Source of the DNA: Zygnema circumcarinatum | Taxonomy: Eukaryota; Streptophyta; Zygnematophyceae; Zygnematales; Zygnemataceae | DNA length: 64,000 bases | NCBI GenBank assembly: GCA_037447605.1 | Contig: CM074820.1 | Span: forward strand, 1,000,787 to 1,064,786 | Reading direction: 5' to 3' | In this document: one piece after another, positions 30,401-42,400 of the stretch | How the letters are laid out: each line of letters opens with the position of its first letter | Numbering within the stretch: position 1 is the first letter of the stretch | Made by a program: the position numbers and the translations under genes | Notes under the pieces: model-generated | Databases searched by the model: none | The model's input: only the letters and a program-made list of their open reading frames with translations | What the model was told of the DNA's origin: nothing

Positions 30401-32226
30401 TGCGCTGCAACATTGCCACAGTGCTAAAACTGGCAACATGAGGTGTGCTATGTGCTCTCTAGAGCGGCATTTAAGAGCATGAAATTCCATCGGCAGAGAC
30501 TGAACATGCTGTTCCGTTTCATATGTGATCGTTAAACAGCCAAATGATCCCTTTATTATGCATAATGCAGGCGTATCCTTCGTTACCTTGTTCCTGTCCG
30601 CCTATCGCTTGGGAGTGTACCGTCAGAGCAGCTCCTAGATAAATATGGTCTTCCCGAAGTATGAGCCTACATACTGCATGCCCAATGCTGTCCCTATCGA
30701 GTGTAGACTCAGCTGTAAATTTCTTATGAAATAACCTCGTTCTGTTAGCCTTCAACCTTTGAGCAAGTGTATGAAGTGGGAATTGATATTCAGTAATTAA
30801 TATAACAGTACGAAAGTTTGATCTTGCTTATATCTAATGGTATCGCGCATATTGATGTAATCATGCTGTTGGACAAGGACGTCTGTGTACTAATGCAGGC
30901 GAGAAATGAGCCAACGTGCAGTATGTTGGAGTAGTGCATGCGCTGCGGAGAGGGGATGTTCGGATGCTGCGAGAGACGCTGCAAAAATATGAAGAGCGGT
31001 GAGTGTCAGGAGTAGCGTTTCTTCACAAACTTTTACACGAGGGTGAAATGAGAAGTGCTTTGAAGACTTAATGGAAAACGAGGTTCACATAAGTCATTCT
31101 TGTTTGGTGATATTTGAAGGGCTGCCCAATACAAGGTCAGCAGGACGATACCTTTTGGCACTGAAAAGTTTCCACAGCGATACCGTTTATGACGTCCTTG
31201 GAAACCACTCTTTAGGATCCAATGAATTGTGAAGATTCAGACGACTTTGGGATCATGTGGTGCCGTTAGCAATCATGAGGAAGAAAGTCAGATGTGTTTT
31301 TTTTCTCCATGCATGCAAGACTTTGTTGTGGTCTGTTCTGCTCCGCACATGGGCACGCTCTCAGACGTCAGCCTCTTCCTGATGACCTGAACAGAAAGTC
31401 CCCCTTTCAATGACCATACCCTCTTCGAATGGAGAAGCTAATGTCCCGCAAATCCCATTCCGATTGTGATTCTTCTTGAATTATTGTGCAGATTCCTACG
31501 TTCGGGAGTATTCCTCGTGATTGAAAAGCTGGAGATGCAAGTGTATCGGCGCCTCATCAAGAAAATGTTAGTTGCCAAAGGGAGAGCTGCATACATTGTA
31601 GATCTGATCCTGTACAGGGCTACAACATAGCTGCGGGGTTGGAAGGGGGGGGAAGATAATAAAGGCGGGGTGGGGTGGGGGGGGGGAAACTGGGGCATCA
31701 CTGTTGGCATAGGTAGTGTATGGTGGTAATTGTGCAGTCTTGAAATGTGTGGTCTGTGAGGATGTGCAGGCATCTTCTGCAAAAGGCTAAGGACCCGGCC
31801 AGAGCACATCAGCTAAAAATGGAGTCCATTGTCCGCGCTTTGAGATGGCTCAACGTCCTCGTAGATGCGGAAGAGGTTGGTCTCTCTCCTACTTTCACCC
31901 ATTTAAAGAAAGCGATGAATCTGAGAAGCGTGGGCCTTCTCCAATTGCTTGATGGAGGCAAGCATTGGCCAACGTAGGAAGGCGGAGGTCAAGTTCAATG
32001 GTTGCTTTGTTGAAGAAGTCACCAAATTGTGTAACCATCTTCAATGTTCTTGGCGTAACTTTCAGTTGCTTCTGCATGACTGCAGGTTGAGTGCATTGCA
32101 GCTGTGCTCATTCACAAGAACCTCATCAGAGGCTACTTTTCGCATAAAAGCAAAGTGGTGGTGCTGAGCAAGCAGGACCCCTTTCCCAAGCTGGCAAGCA
32201 GCACACAACCTGGGAGGACAGGGTGA
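27433..32226 (+). CDS. PCI-domain protein of the PCID2 / EER5 / Thp1 family
   Basis: Thirteen exons: 27433-27585, 28461-28594, 28776-28869, 29373-29462, 29631-29696, 29863-29943, 30121-30177, 30381-30442, 30571-30658, 30922-30998, 31492-31566, 31770-31875, 32086-32226 (407 residues). The family (Arabidopsis EER5, human PCID2, yeast Thp1) is a TREX-2 subunit that couples transcription to nuclear mRNA export. Seen: ENHANCED-ETHYLENE-type blocks FRNWDSTWAMKALHAMVFDI, GKGPKRMGALYVACQLFKVY and VTYKYYTGRL. In the PCI part: RILRYLVPVRLSLG, FLRSGVFLVIEKLE, DPARAHQLKMESI and SHKSKVVVLSKQDPFP. All exon phases close, and the length is near the plant norm (about 413). Exon 3 uses the acceptor TGGCAG/CGTC; the nearby CTGCAG would break the frame. 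Confidence 0.93.
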
Positions 32227-33472
32227 CATGTTTTTGCCATTCTTCAGCCTACCCCACTTCCTCTTTTGTGCTTACAAGACGGGTATCTCTGTAAATAGGT
32301 GTCCCTCCTGCATGGGCTAGAAGTCGCAGGCAGGGCTTCGGCCTGAAGCTCCATGGGGCTGGGGCTACCTCTAGTTCAAATGGACCCATAGTGGGGGGTG
32401 GCTATTTGGGTCAGAAATGGGCACAATCTGAGGTAGACCTTGCCCGCGCGGAAGTGCTCATTGCGGAAGCACAAATCAACACCTGCGAAGGTTTTCGAGC
32501 ATAAGCTGTAAACCAAGCTTATTTTTTGCAATGGTATCATAACATCCTCAACAAGACGAAAAGCTTGTTCTGTCGGTTTCTTTATTGCAAAACTTGTGGT
32601 GGGAACGCTATCAGAAAGTTAGAAAGCGAGATAGACTTAAAAGCAATAAAAAGAAGGGCAGAAAGGAAGGCTGCAGAAGCGGAGAACGAGCTCTATGGGG
32701 ATTTTGGGCAATTGGGATTTCTGTCGCAGTCAGCATGGAACACCGCCCCAGTTTTGAATGCCCCCTTTCTAACGGGTTTTGGAACTGTGAAACATGGAGA
32801 GGACCTCCCCTCCAGATCTTGGCCATTTGCCGCCTCGGCCGCGTCCACGTGTCGCCCCCACAGCCGTCGTCAGCTCTGGATATGCCACGTGGCAAGTCAA
32901 GATCCTGAGTTCCCGTTCCCGCCGTTCCTTGGAACAGCCGCGGGCTGCCGTAACGGCCGGCGGGCCAAGGCCCATTCTGTGGACTACAACGGCCAGAAAT
33001 CGTCCCTCAGGCCGCCGTTCTGTGGAACGATCCAATGTCTACCGTCCGATTGAATATTTGAGCGATCGCGACCCTCCGTACCACGCCTAACGGCTCGCTG
33101 TCCCGCGAAACGGCGGTTGGCTTGGGACGCGGTTTGCCCCCTCCAGGGGTACGTTGCCTCCTTGCCGCAAATTACAGGGCGGGGCTGGTTTGGTTTTTGG
33201 AAGGGGAGGAAGCTGCAAAAGGCGGAAGGTGGGGGAGGGAGAGAGGCAGGCCAGCCAGAATTAGGGTTAGGGTTGCTGAGGGAGGAAGGAAGGTGGTCCA
33301 GGAGGAGGAGAGAGTTTGGAGGGAGGGGGAGGGAATGTGGAGTAGTAGAACAGTGAGCAGGAGGCTGTGTAGGGAGAGGGGAAAAGAGTGAGGTGAAGGA
33401 GGGAGTGAGGAAGTAAAGAGGCAGGGAAGGAGGGGGGGCGGGAAAGTACGAGGAAACTGGACCAGGAAGGAA
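32227..33472. other. Intergenic region, PCID2 to KAC
   Basis: 3' flank of the PCID2-like gene, then a GC-rich promoter zone (32780-33180) for the kinesin. A purine-rich leader with an ATTAGGGTTAGGGTT telo-box-like motif at about 33260-33275 runs up to the kinesin ATG. Open frames on both strands at 32526-33391 have no domain and are not called. Confidence 0.5.
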
Positions 33473-36400
33473 ATGGGAGCAGGAGTGCGGGATTACCTTC
33501 TGTCCGATGAAGATGATGACTTAGTCATGGATGCCAATTTTCAGGAGTTTGAGCAGGCAATGGGCCTTGGTTCACCGGGGAACATTCACTCCAACGAATC
33601 AACGTCTCCGTTATCTACTGTTCCCGACCACACTGATAGCTCAAGCTCAACAACCTTTTCTCATGTGGATGGCCCGGATGATATGAGATTCTTGTCATCA
33701 ATGTCTCTATCTTCTCTGCAGCGCTCAGGAAGCTACGGAGGCCGGCTTGGAAGCTCAGAAAGTAATCGGTTTGTTACGGCAGTCATGGAGAAGGTGGTCC
33801 TCTTAAAGACGGACCTCTCTGTAAGTCTACATTAGCTCTTCTTCATTCCATATTAAAGTTTATTGCGCAGCTTGCTTCGATTGTCTTACACTTCTTCTTT
33901 TGAAACTTTATCGAGCTCTTCGTGCCTGCACTTGTTAAGCCATCTTTTTCCATCATTTCATCCCCCTCTGGTCCGTGCCTCCATATTTTGACATAAGTCT
34001 TGTTTGCGAATTTCGAACTTATATATTTTGCGCTGGCATTTCTCTTCTCTCTCCCTTGGTCTAAGAGAAGAGGCTTCATTTCTGGCGGTTTCGAGGGGCT
34101 TGGGTCAAACCGCTTCGTTGTTTCTTAAGTGTAGCACGTCGTGTTCTCCTGTTAGTGAGTAACGCTGACATACTTGGTTTAACAACGATATTTCCTTCAG
34201 CTCTATCCAATTCGGAATCTATTCACAGTCAATTAGATGACATTTTGAAATTTTCTTGTTCAGGTGGCACGGGACGAGATGAATGACCTTCGTCAAGAAG
34301 CAGGAGAACTGCAGGAGTATTCGAATGCGAAGTTGACAAGGATTACCCGCTATTTGGGTGTATTGGCAGATAAGGCTAGAACTCTAGGTCAGTACTTCCC
34401 CTAGCCCATACTGAGAGAAGTTGAGAGAATTCCACTTCTTTGTTGCTGTATTCAAAGAGTACGTTTACGTAGTGCGCACAACGCAATGTGAAAACATGAG
34501 TTCGAGTGATATCCTAGAAAGAAAGATTCGCAAAAATGTTCCTCGCCCGCTTTCTTGTTCACTGTCGGCACTGTGTAGCCCCCAACAAGTCTGCTGGAGC
34601 TCCTATTTCTCACTGTCTTTGCTAGGCAGCTAATGGTGGCCAATAATCGCAAGAAAGCTTGTGCTCGTTTTGTTGTTAAACCGGCTTCCATGTGGCCAAC
34701 CTTGACGTTGGCGTTGCAGCCAAAGTGTTATTCACCTACCTATGGGCTGTCTGTTGAATTGTATTGCAGATCAGGTGGCTAATACTGCAGAGGAGCGAAT
34801 AGCGCCCCTTCAGAAGGAGCGCAAGAAGCTGTTCAATGACCTCCTAAATGCGAAAGGTGAGTTCAACAAAATCAACAAGATATTGGAGGCAGAAAGTTGG
34901 GAAGATGATGTATCCACTAGAATGGTGGTGTTTCTCCGCTAGTGAGCTAGCGGGCTGTGGTGCAAAGGGATGTCTGCAGAGTATAAGACCCATTCTCACT
35001 AACCAGAAACTGCAATAGTGAGATAAACAATGCAACATATGTACCTCCATGGTTCTTTCACAGCCATAATGAAAAGTTATCTTAGACCTTGATAAAGCCG
35101 TAGCAGCTCAGCGAAATGTCACTCAGTGAGAGAGTTCTGTGTTTGCCGAGCTGCTTGTGAGCATTCAAGACTCAAGCTGGTTGATGGCATACAATGGTAG
35201 CTTTTGCTCTATCCTCTTCGTTCATTTTCTTTAGAGCTTCTTCGCATGGTTCCAAAGCCGCTAAAAGGGGGCTCACTGTAACACAGCTTGCAGTATATCA
35301 TTAAAGTACTACAGTCCAGAGGACACCATTGGCGATGTCAAAAGAATTTGAAAAGTTTTCGTTATCTTCCTCTGTGCATACTTCTTAGATATCCTAGTGG
35401 TTCTCTAGCTAAAGCTTTCTTGGTAGCAAGAAGCTGGAAGTTACCTGAATTGTAAGCGTCCAAAGTTGTATGTGCACCTGCATGAGCTGTTCCTTTTATT
35501 GTATGTGTGGAGGGGTTGCCAGGCTCTATCAGAGTATTCTGCCGCGTGAGGCCTCAGTTTGAAGATGAAGGAGCGACAACCACCTCCTTTCCAAATGTTT
35601 TCACAGTTCAGGTTAACCAAGCAGCCGGCGCAGGGAGCTTTCAGCCAGCTGCTGCTAAAAAAGACTTTGAATTTGACCATGTATATGGGCCGCATGTGAG
35701 CCAATGTAAGAGTGCTACCAAGCATGAGCTTTGAAAAACCTTACCTTTGTTACTGGACATGGTGCATTCCAGCACTTCTGCTTAAGTCAATTCAACAAAC
35801 GTTGTGCTTGTTGTTAGGTGATTAGAGTTTTCTTGACGACAATTATTCCGGAGAAGCAGTTTATCTTGAATTCTAGTTATAGAAGCAGGCAAGGAAGAGA
35901 ATTGAATGGAGGGGCCTGCTCGGACTCAGCCGAGTTGAAATTTTTAACCTGCATTGAACTTTGCTCTGTTGGAAAAATGTTTCCTGTTCTAAGTTACATG
36001 TAACTCTCTATGGCTGTTGTCTGATGCAGCTGCCCTCTTTCAGGACATTCAGCCTCTTATGACCTCGGTTATGGACGGCTATAATGCTTGCGTTTTGGCC
36101 TATGGTCAGACAGGAGCTGGCAAAACACATACCATGGTGAGCTCACGTGAAGGCTTTAACAAGCAACAGCTGTTTTGTAATTGGCTGTATCGCAAATCTT
36201 TCTCCCTATTCTAGTCATTGAAGATTTTGGGCTGGAGATATTGCAGGAAGGGGCCATCCACGACAGAGGCATCTACTACCGTGCCTTTGATGAATTATTT
36301 GACCTCGCGAATTCGAGCATGACAGTTAGCTTCAACTATGTGTTTCACGTTAGCGTTGTGGAGCTATACAATGAGCAGGTGATGTTTGCCTCTTTGTATT

Positions 36401-39400
36401 GCCATTTTGTGGGAAAGTGCAAGTTCGTCTGTATGCAGTAAATTGTGCAGAATTTCTGCTTTTCATTGGCTTGTGGAGTTTAGATTGGAAGGAATTTGGG
36501 ACTACTCCGGCTGCAATAAGCTGAGACTTCTCATGTGATGGTGCAGTTAAGAGATCTTTTGTGGAGACATTCAGACAACAGTGCAAAATCTCCTCCTAAA
36601 AATTATGAGCTGAAGCAGACGAAGACAGATGGGGTAGTTGTGGTGGAACTGACGGAGGAGAAAGTGGAGACACCTGCTGAGTTTGCGAAAGTTATGAAGA
36701 TTGCGACTTTAAACAGGACCAAAGATGGACCGGTGGGAGCTGATCGAGTGAAACGTTCCCATCTGTAAGTGGATTGGTGTAACCGCAACTGTAAAGGCAA
36801 TTCATGGGAACAGTAGTAAGTGACTTGGAAGAAATCTTTCTTTCAGAAGTGCATTCTGATGTTGATGTTTTGTTAGTGGAAAATGGCACCTGCTAATGAT
36901 TTTTTCCTATTCTGAGGTGGTGTTCCGAGCAGAAACGCTGCTGCTTATTTGTAACTTTTTTTTGGTGCGTTTTGTTGGACAGCGTGGTGACAATTCATGT
37001 TCGATGCACAAACTCGGTAACAAGGGAGAAGCATCACAGCAAGCTTCACCTTGCTGACTTGGCAGGCAGTGAGAGGCTGCGGGAAGGAAGCGGAGACCGT
37101 CTCACAGAGTCCCTTTTCATCAACAAATCTTTGTCTTCGTAGGTTCTTTCGTTCATCATTTCTCTCTAACCTCAGTCTTTATACAAATTCAATTCATTCC
37201 CTTGAACTTCCGAGGCTTATTCCACCCAGCAAATGCCTTACTCTTGGGTCGTTTGGCGAGAGCATTTTCTGTCCTATTCATTTTGGTCGATTTTCATTGT
37301 GAAATGGCTACCACTCTTCCGTTGGAAGTAGATGGCGGTGAATTAGCTAGATTCATCGAGCAATAGTGAAGAGGGAGTTAGCTGTTCCGGAAGACTAGGG
37401 CCATTCATCACCATTCATTCATTCATCTTGGGTTTTTGTGAGTAGGGATTGTTAAAACAACAATTGTGAATCCTGCGTATGGGAGTTGGATTCCTTGATT
37501 GTTTGATGTATGTTATAGGCCTTTTAGAAGCCTGGTTGGTTTTTCGTATCATGCATCACCGTCAGTGGGAGAGAGATTATGAAGCCTGAAAAGGTTCATG
37601 TTGCGATTTTACATGCAGGCTTGGGGATTGTCTATCTGCTCTCACAGCCAAGAAAGGCTCTCCACCGTTTGGGAATTCGAAGCTTTCTCTCCTCTTATCT
37701 GATGCCATTGGTGAGGAAGCCCTGTCTATTTCCACCTCGAATGAAATGATTTCATTGTTGTTGACTTCAAGTGACTGTCTTATGCTTGCTTGGTGGTAGT
37801 TGAATGGTTTTTGTTTAATTGTGAATCAAGTGGACTTTTCTTTCCGCGACCTGTTTTCTCCTCCTTTGAGAATTCACTCATCTTCTAAAGAGGCTTGGAA
37901 ATGGTGCAGGTGGTGAATCGAAGACGATAATGATCGTGAACTGCAGTCCAGGTCAGCGTGATGGCATGGAAACCGTTGCCAGTCTAAATTTTGCAACACG
38001 AGCACGGAATGTGGAACTGAGCCTTGGCAGCAAAGATACCATTAAGAAGTGGAGAGACATGGTGAGATATTGTGCTTGCGAGCTATTCGAAAGAATTGTA
38101 GCTCAGTGATTCATCCTTCCGCCAGTAAGCAGTTCACAATATACAAAGATATTGAAGTGTCAAAATGAGTGATGATTGAAGTGTCCAAAGGCAAACTAGT
38201 CGTCGTTTTGAAGAGACTCAGTGGATGTGTGGAGGAATTCAAATGGATGACCTAAACAGTGATGCTTCCGATGCATCGTTGATCTGTTTTGATGTTCCCT
38301 CTTGTGGGTATTGAGGATTTTCTGTTTGCAAGTTGTTCATTCGCATTGGGTTGTACTTGGATGTTCAGGCAAATGATGCACGAAAGGAGCTGCATGACAA
38401 GGAGAGGCAGTGCGAAGCACAGCAGCAGGAGATATTGGCGCAGAGGCAGGACCTGCAGTCGGCAGAAGAGCAGGCAGTTATCCTCTTTGAAGAGTTGCAA
38501 CGAGCATGGACAGTGGCAGCATCTCTCCAATCCGAAGCTTCTGTTGAAAAAACTCGTTCCTTCCAGCTACAGGCAAGTCAGAGAAGGAAAGAGACGAAAG
38601 GGAGAGAAGGAAAGAGACGAAAGGGAGAGAAGGAAAGAGACGAAAGGGAGAGAAGGAAAGAGACGAAAGGGAGAGAAGGAAAGAGACGAAAGGGAGAGAA
38701 GGAAAGAGACGAAAGGGAGAGAAGGAAAGGAAAGACAAGTATTGCATGGGCATCGGTGGATTCTGGTATATGGGTTTGGAATGGAAATAGCTGAACTTCG
38801 TTTGTTTTTAAGCCTACCTTATTAAGTTTTCAATCTGCTTTCTGGGTCCTCTCTCTCTTTTTGTACTGCAGGCCGAAGTTGAACACCTACAAAGAAAGGC
38901 TGCTGAAGCAAATGAAATCATGCAAGAGTTGGAGCATCAGCAGCAGAGGGCGCATGATTTGATGGTGATAGAGCATGAAGAGCAACTCAGAATGCTTAGG
39001 GAGGAGTGGGAGACGAGGCTCGTATTGAAGCAGGCGCAGCATGCAGAGACATTGCAAAAAGTACAGGAGGAGACCCATGCAGAACGGAGTAAATCATTCG
39101 CAGCATATGAGGTGAGAGCCACTCCGGATGCTCACTCCCACCTTCGCATAGCACTACAGACATAGAACCCACTCTTTTGCGGAAAATTCTTTTGACTAAA
39201 CCAAAAAGTGTCGCAACTAGGTCTTGAAAGAGGGAAGGTTGTTTCAAGGAGGAGAGAGGAGAAGAGAGGAAAGAAGTGTACATGTTCCATTCATACTGTC
39301 GGAGCACACACGCTTTAATGTGGCAAGCATTTCTGAAACGGACTGCAATCTTTGTGTTTACTGGGAGTATCATTTAATAGATTTGCCTGTACTGCCTATG

Positions 39401-42400
39401 CTATTTAGTGCTGTATTCCCATAGATATGCAGCTGCATGTCCGGATGGTTTCCTTTAATGGACCCCAAAGCGAGTTTTGTTAAGCTGACACCCTTGAAAC
39501 CTCTCTCTACCTCACTCCCTCTACCTTACTCCCTCTACCTCACTCCCTCTACCTCACTCCCTCTACCTCTCTCCTTGTTTACCTCATGTGGAATTTTCAG
39601 GTGCGCATTCACCAGCTACAGCAGCAGCTTATTGCGGCCACTGCGGCTGCAGAGAATGCAGCAGCCATGGCTGCCGTGTCGAGACCAGGGTACACTATTC
39701 CGACTGATAAAGAGTCCGACTGGAGAAAGGAGTACGAAAAAGCTCAAGAGGAAATTGCTCGACTCAAAGGGGAGGTTCAGAAGAACAGTGAGCTGGCTGA
39801 GGTGAGTTTAACCTGTCACTCAGTGGGGTTTTGCAGTGTGTAAACTCTATTATACGAGTTCATGGAAGCAATATTTTTACATCTGACAACTAAGATGTGT
39901 ATCTAAGGGGTCCACTCGCATAAATACACAACCAATAGCACAGCTGGTTGCTTACCAGAACTATGATTATAGAAAACTCAGTGGGTATGACGATATGCCG
40001 GTGCATTAGTTTGACGTTGGTGTTCTTATTAATCCAGAAAATGGAAGAAAGGTAAAAACCCACATTCAGAATTTCACTCGTAGTGTGGGGTTACCTGCTA
40101 GAGCTTAAATGACTAATTTTAAACAATGCAGTGAACTCGCGATTGATATATATCTTGTGTATTGTATCGGCTTTGCAACAGTTGCAATCGTCACAATACC
40201 CTGATACTGTCATCAATTACAACATTTATTCTCTTGGAGTCAATGGGGCGGATCTGATATCCAATAAAAATCAAATGTTTGAAAGACATGCGCTGAAGGA
40301 AGCGTGTTTGGGTGTTCTTTTCTAAAAAATAAATGTTAATGAGGTGTCTTTCTATGGGTATTTTGTGGCACGAGATACAGAGGCTCAATCAGGAAAATGA
40401 GCGACTTGTGACTGATCTCATGGAGAAGACGGCAAAGAAGGAATCAGAAGCCATACCTGCAGAGGATAGCGAGGCCAATGATGATGAGGTAAAATCACTA
40501 CCACTGACTTTAGCACCCCTTCATGCTATGCTTTCTTCTTTTCTGCTCCTTAAGTTAGCGTGATGTGGAGTTTCGTTCAAATCAGTGGAGTAGGATTTTG
40601 TGGCATGCTATAACTGCATGGGTTTCGAGAGGGAGAGAGAAAGGTGTTGTTGAGCCTAGGCGTTGCTTTCAGTTCATAGCATTTTTCTTTAATCCTTCGG
40701 TGTTCCGCGAGCAGTTCCTCGTGGTTTCCCATGATGATTTTCTCCATGTACATTTGATGGTATCATCGCCATCATGAAATCAATTCGACATCTCTCTCCA
40801 TACATACATTTATACATTCATGTATACACATAGATACACACATATATACATGCATATGCACATTCATAATAGTGGAAAGCTGCGACTTGCACTGAAGCTT
40901 TAGGTTGGGAACGAACCAACCTTTCGTTTGATGTGTGATCAGGGAAATGAAAAACAGGAGATGAAGCTGCAGCCGAGCCATTCATCCAAGTATTGGCTGA
41001 ATTTGAAGTCCAAGAGCATTACACAAAGCATGGAGGAGAAGCCGCGCCTTCCTCGCCCTCATAATGAGCTTCGTGTTTCAGAGGCAGCAGAGCTTCATCT
41101 CACAGGGAGGGAGAGCAGAATGAAGCGTAACCAAACTGAAGATGGGGCTCAGCTCATTACCCTCCTAGACACCTTCGAATTTGACAAATTTGAAAATTCG
41201 ACAGACATCGCAGAACGAGCAAACAAAGTGTTGCGGGAGGTGAGTGAAGGGCTGATTCCATATATGTTGAATGATTGTCGGAAGTTTTATAGGGTTGGAA
41301 TAGAGTGAATGCAGGTAGGGTCCAAGATTATCTATCACTCAGTGTATTCTGTTGCGGGAGTTGGATGCATTGAACAGTTTCTGGCAACAGTGGAGACACA
41401 TAAGAAGGGGGAGAAAACAAGTGAAGGCGAGCTATTGGCGGAGCTTCGAGACTCGGTCTTTTCATTTCTTGGAAGAGTGCAGCCGAGATGTCAATTAGAT
41501 GGCAACCTTGTAGCACAATTGCGGCTCCTGTACCTCAAAGGACTTCTTGCAAAAATGCCGGATTTGAAGCCAAACAAGGTGCATGCTCTTTCTTTCATTC
41601 TGCGATATAGTAGAGTCTGAATCACCTGAAAAAGGAGCTTTTACAAGTCAATAAATGTCTGCTTCAAGGAGAAAGGCTGTCTCCAACAGTGCATCAGCAA
41701 CCATTGAACGAATGCATAACCTTGCTTAAAATGCTACTATTAGATTATTGATGATTATTATTCTGTTGATTGTATGTGGGTTTGCTGCAGATTCCCGAAG
41801 TTTGTCAGTTCTTGGAGAGGGAGGGTGGTGAAGGGAAGACTGTGGCAGGCAAGAAGGCTCACTTCACAACGACTACCCCTATGGGGCCGGGCCCCATTCC
41901 GGGAGTTTTTCCAATGAGAGTTTCCTTGAAGCCGGAGAAGAAGCTGCAAAAATTGCTCTCCTTTGGGTCCAAGAATAAGGTTGAAGCTACAACGGAGGCC
42001 AAGGTAGGTCATTCTTCTTTTCAGATATGCAACTAACAAAAGATTAGCATTCTATAGCATACATCATAGATATAGGTTCTCGATTAGATTAGTACAGGAA
42101 AGAGACAAAGCCAAATGTTTTTAGTGTCTTCCACTTGTAATTGCTTTTAGGGGGGATAGCTTCTCTCTTCAGACGCCGAAATCAATCATGCCAACATCAT
42201 ACGTGTAGCTTGTATGCAACTGCGAATAAAGCTACTTCGAATTACAACAGAATAATTCAGTCTGAATACATTCATGTTGAACGCTAAAATGATAAATCTG
42301 AATTTCAAATATAGAGAGCTCGCTGTGTGACTGCGTCCTTCTTGCCTGCCCTTATCACATACCGAACATTTTAGCACAATTTCTGTCATATTTACCTAAA

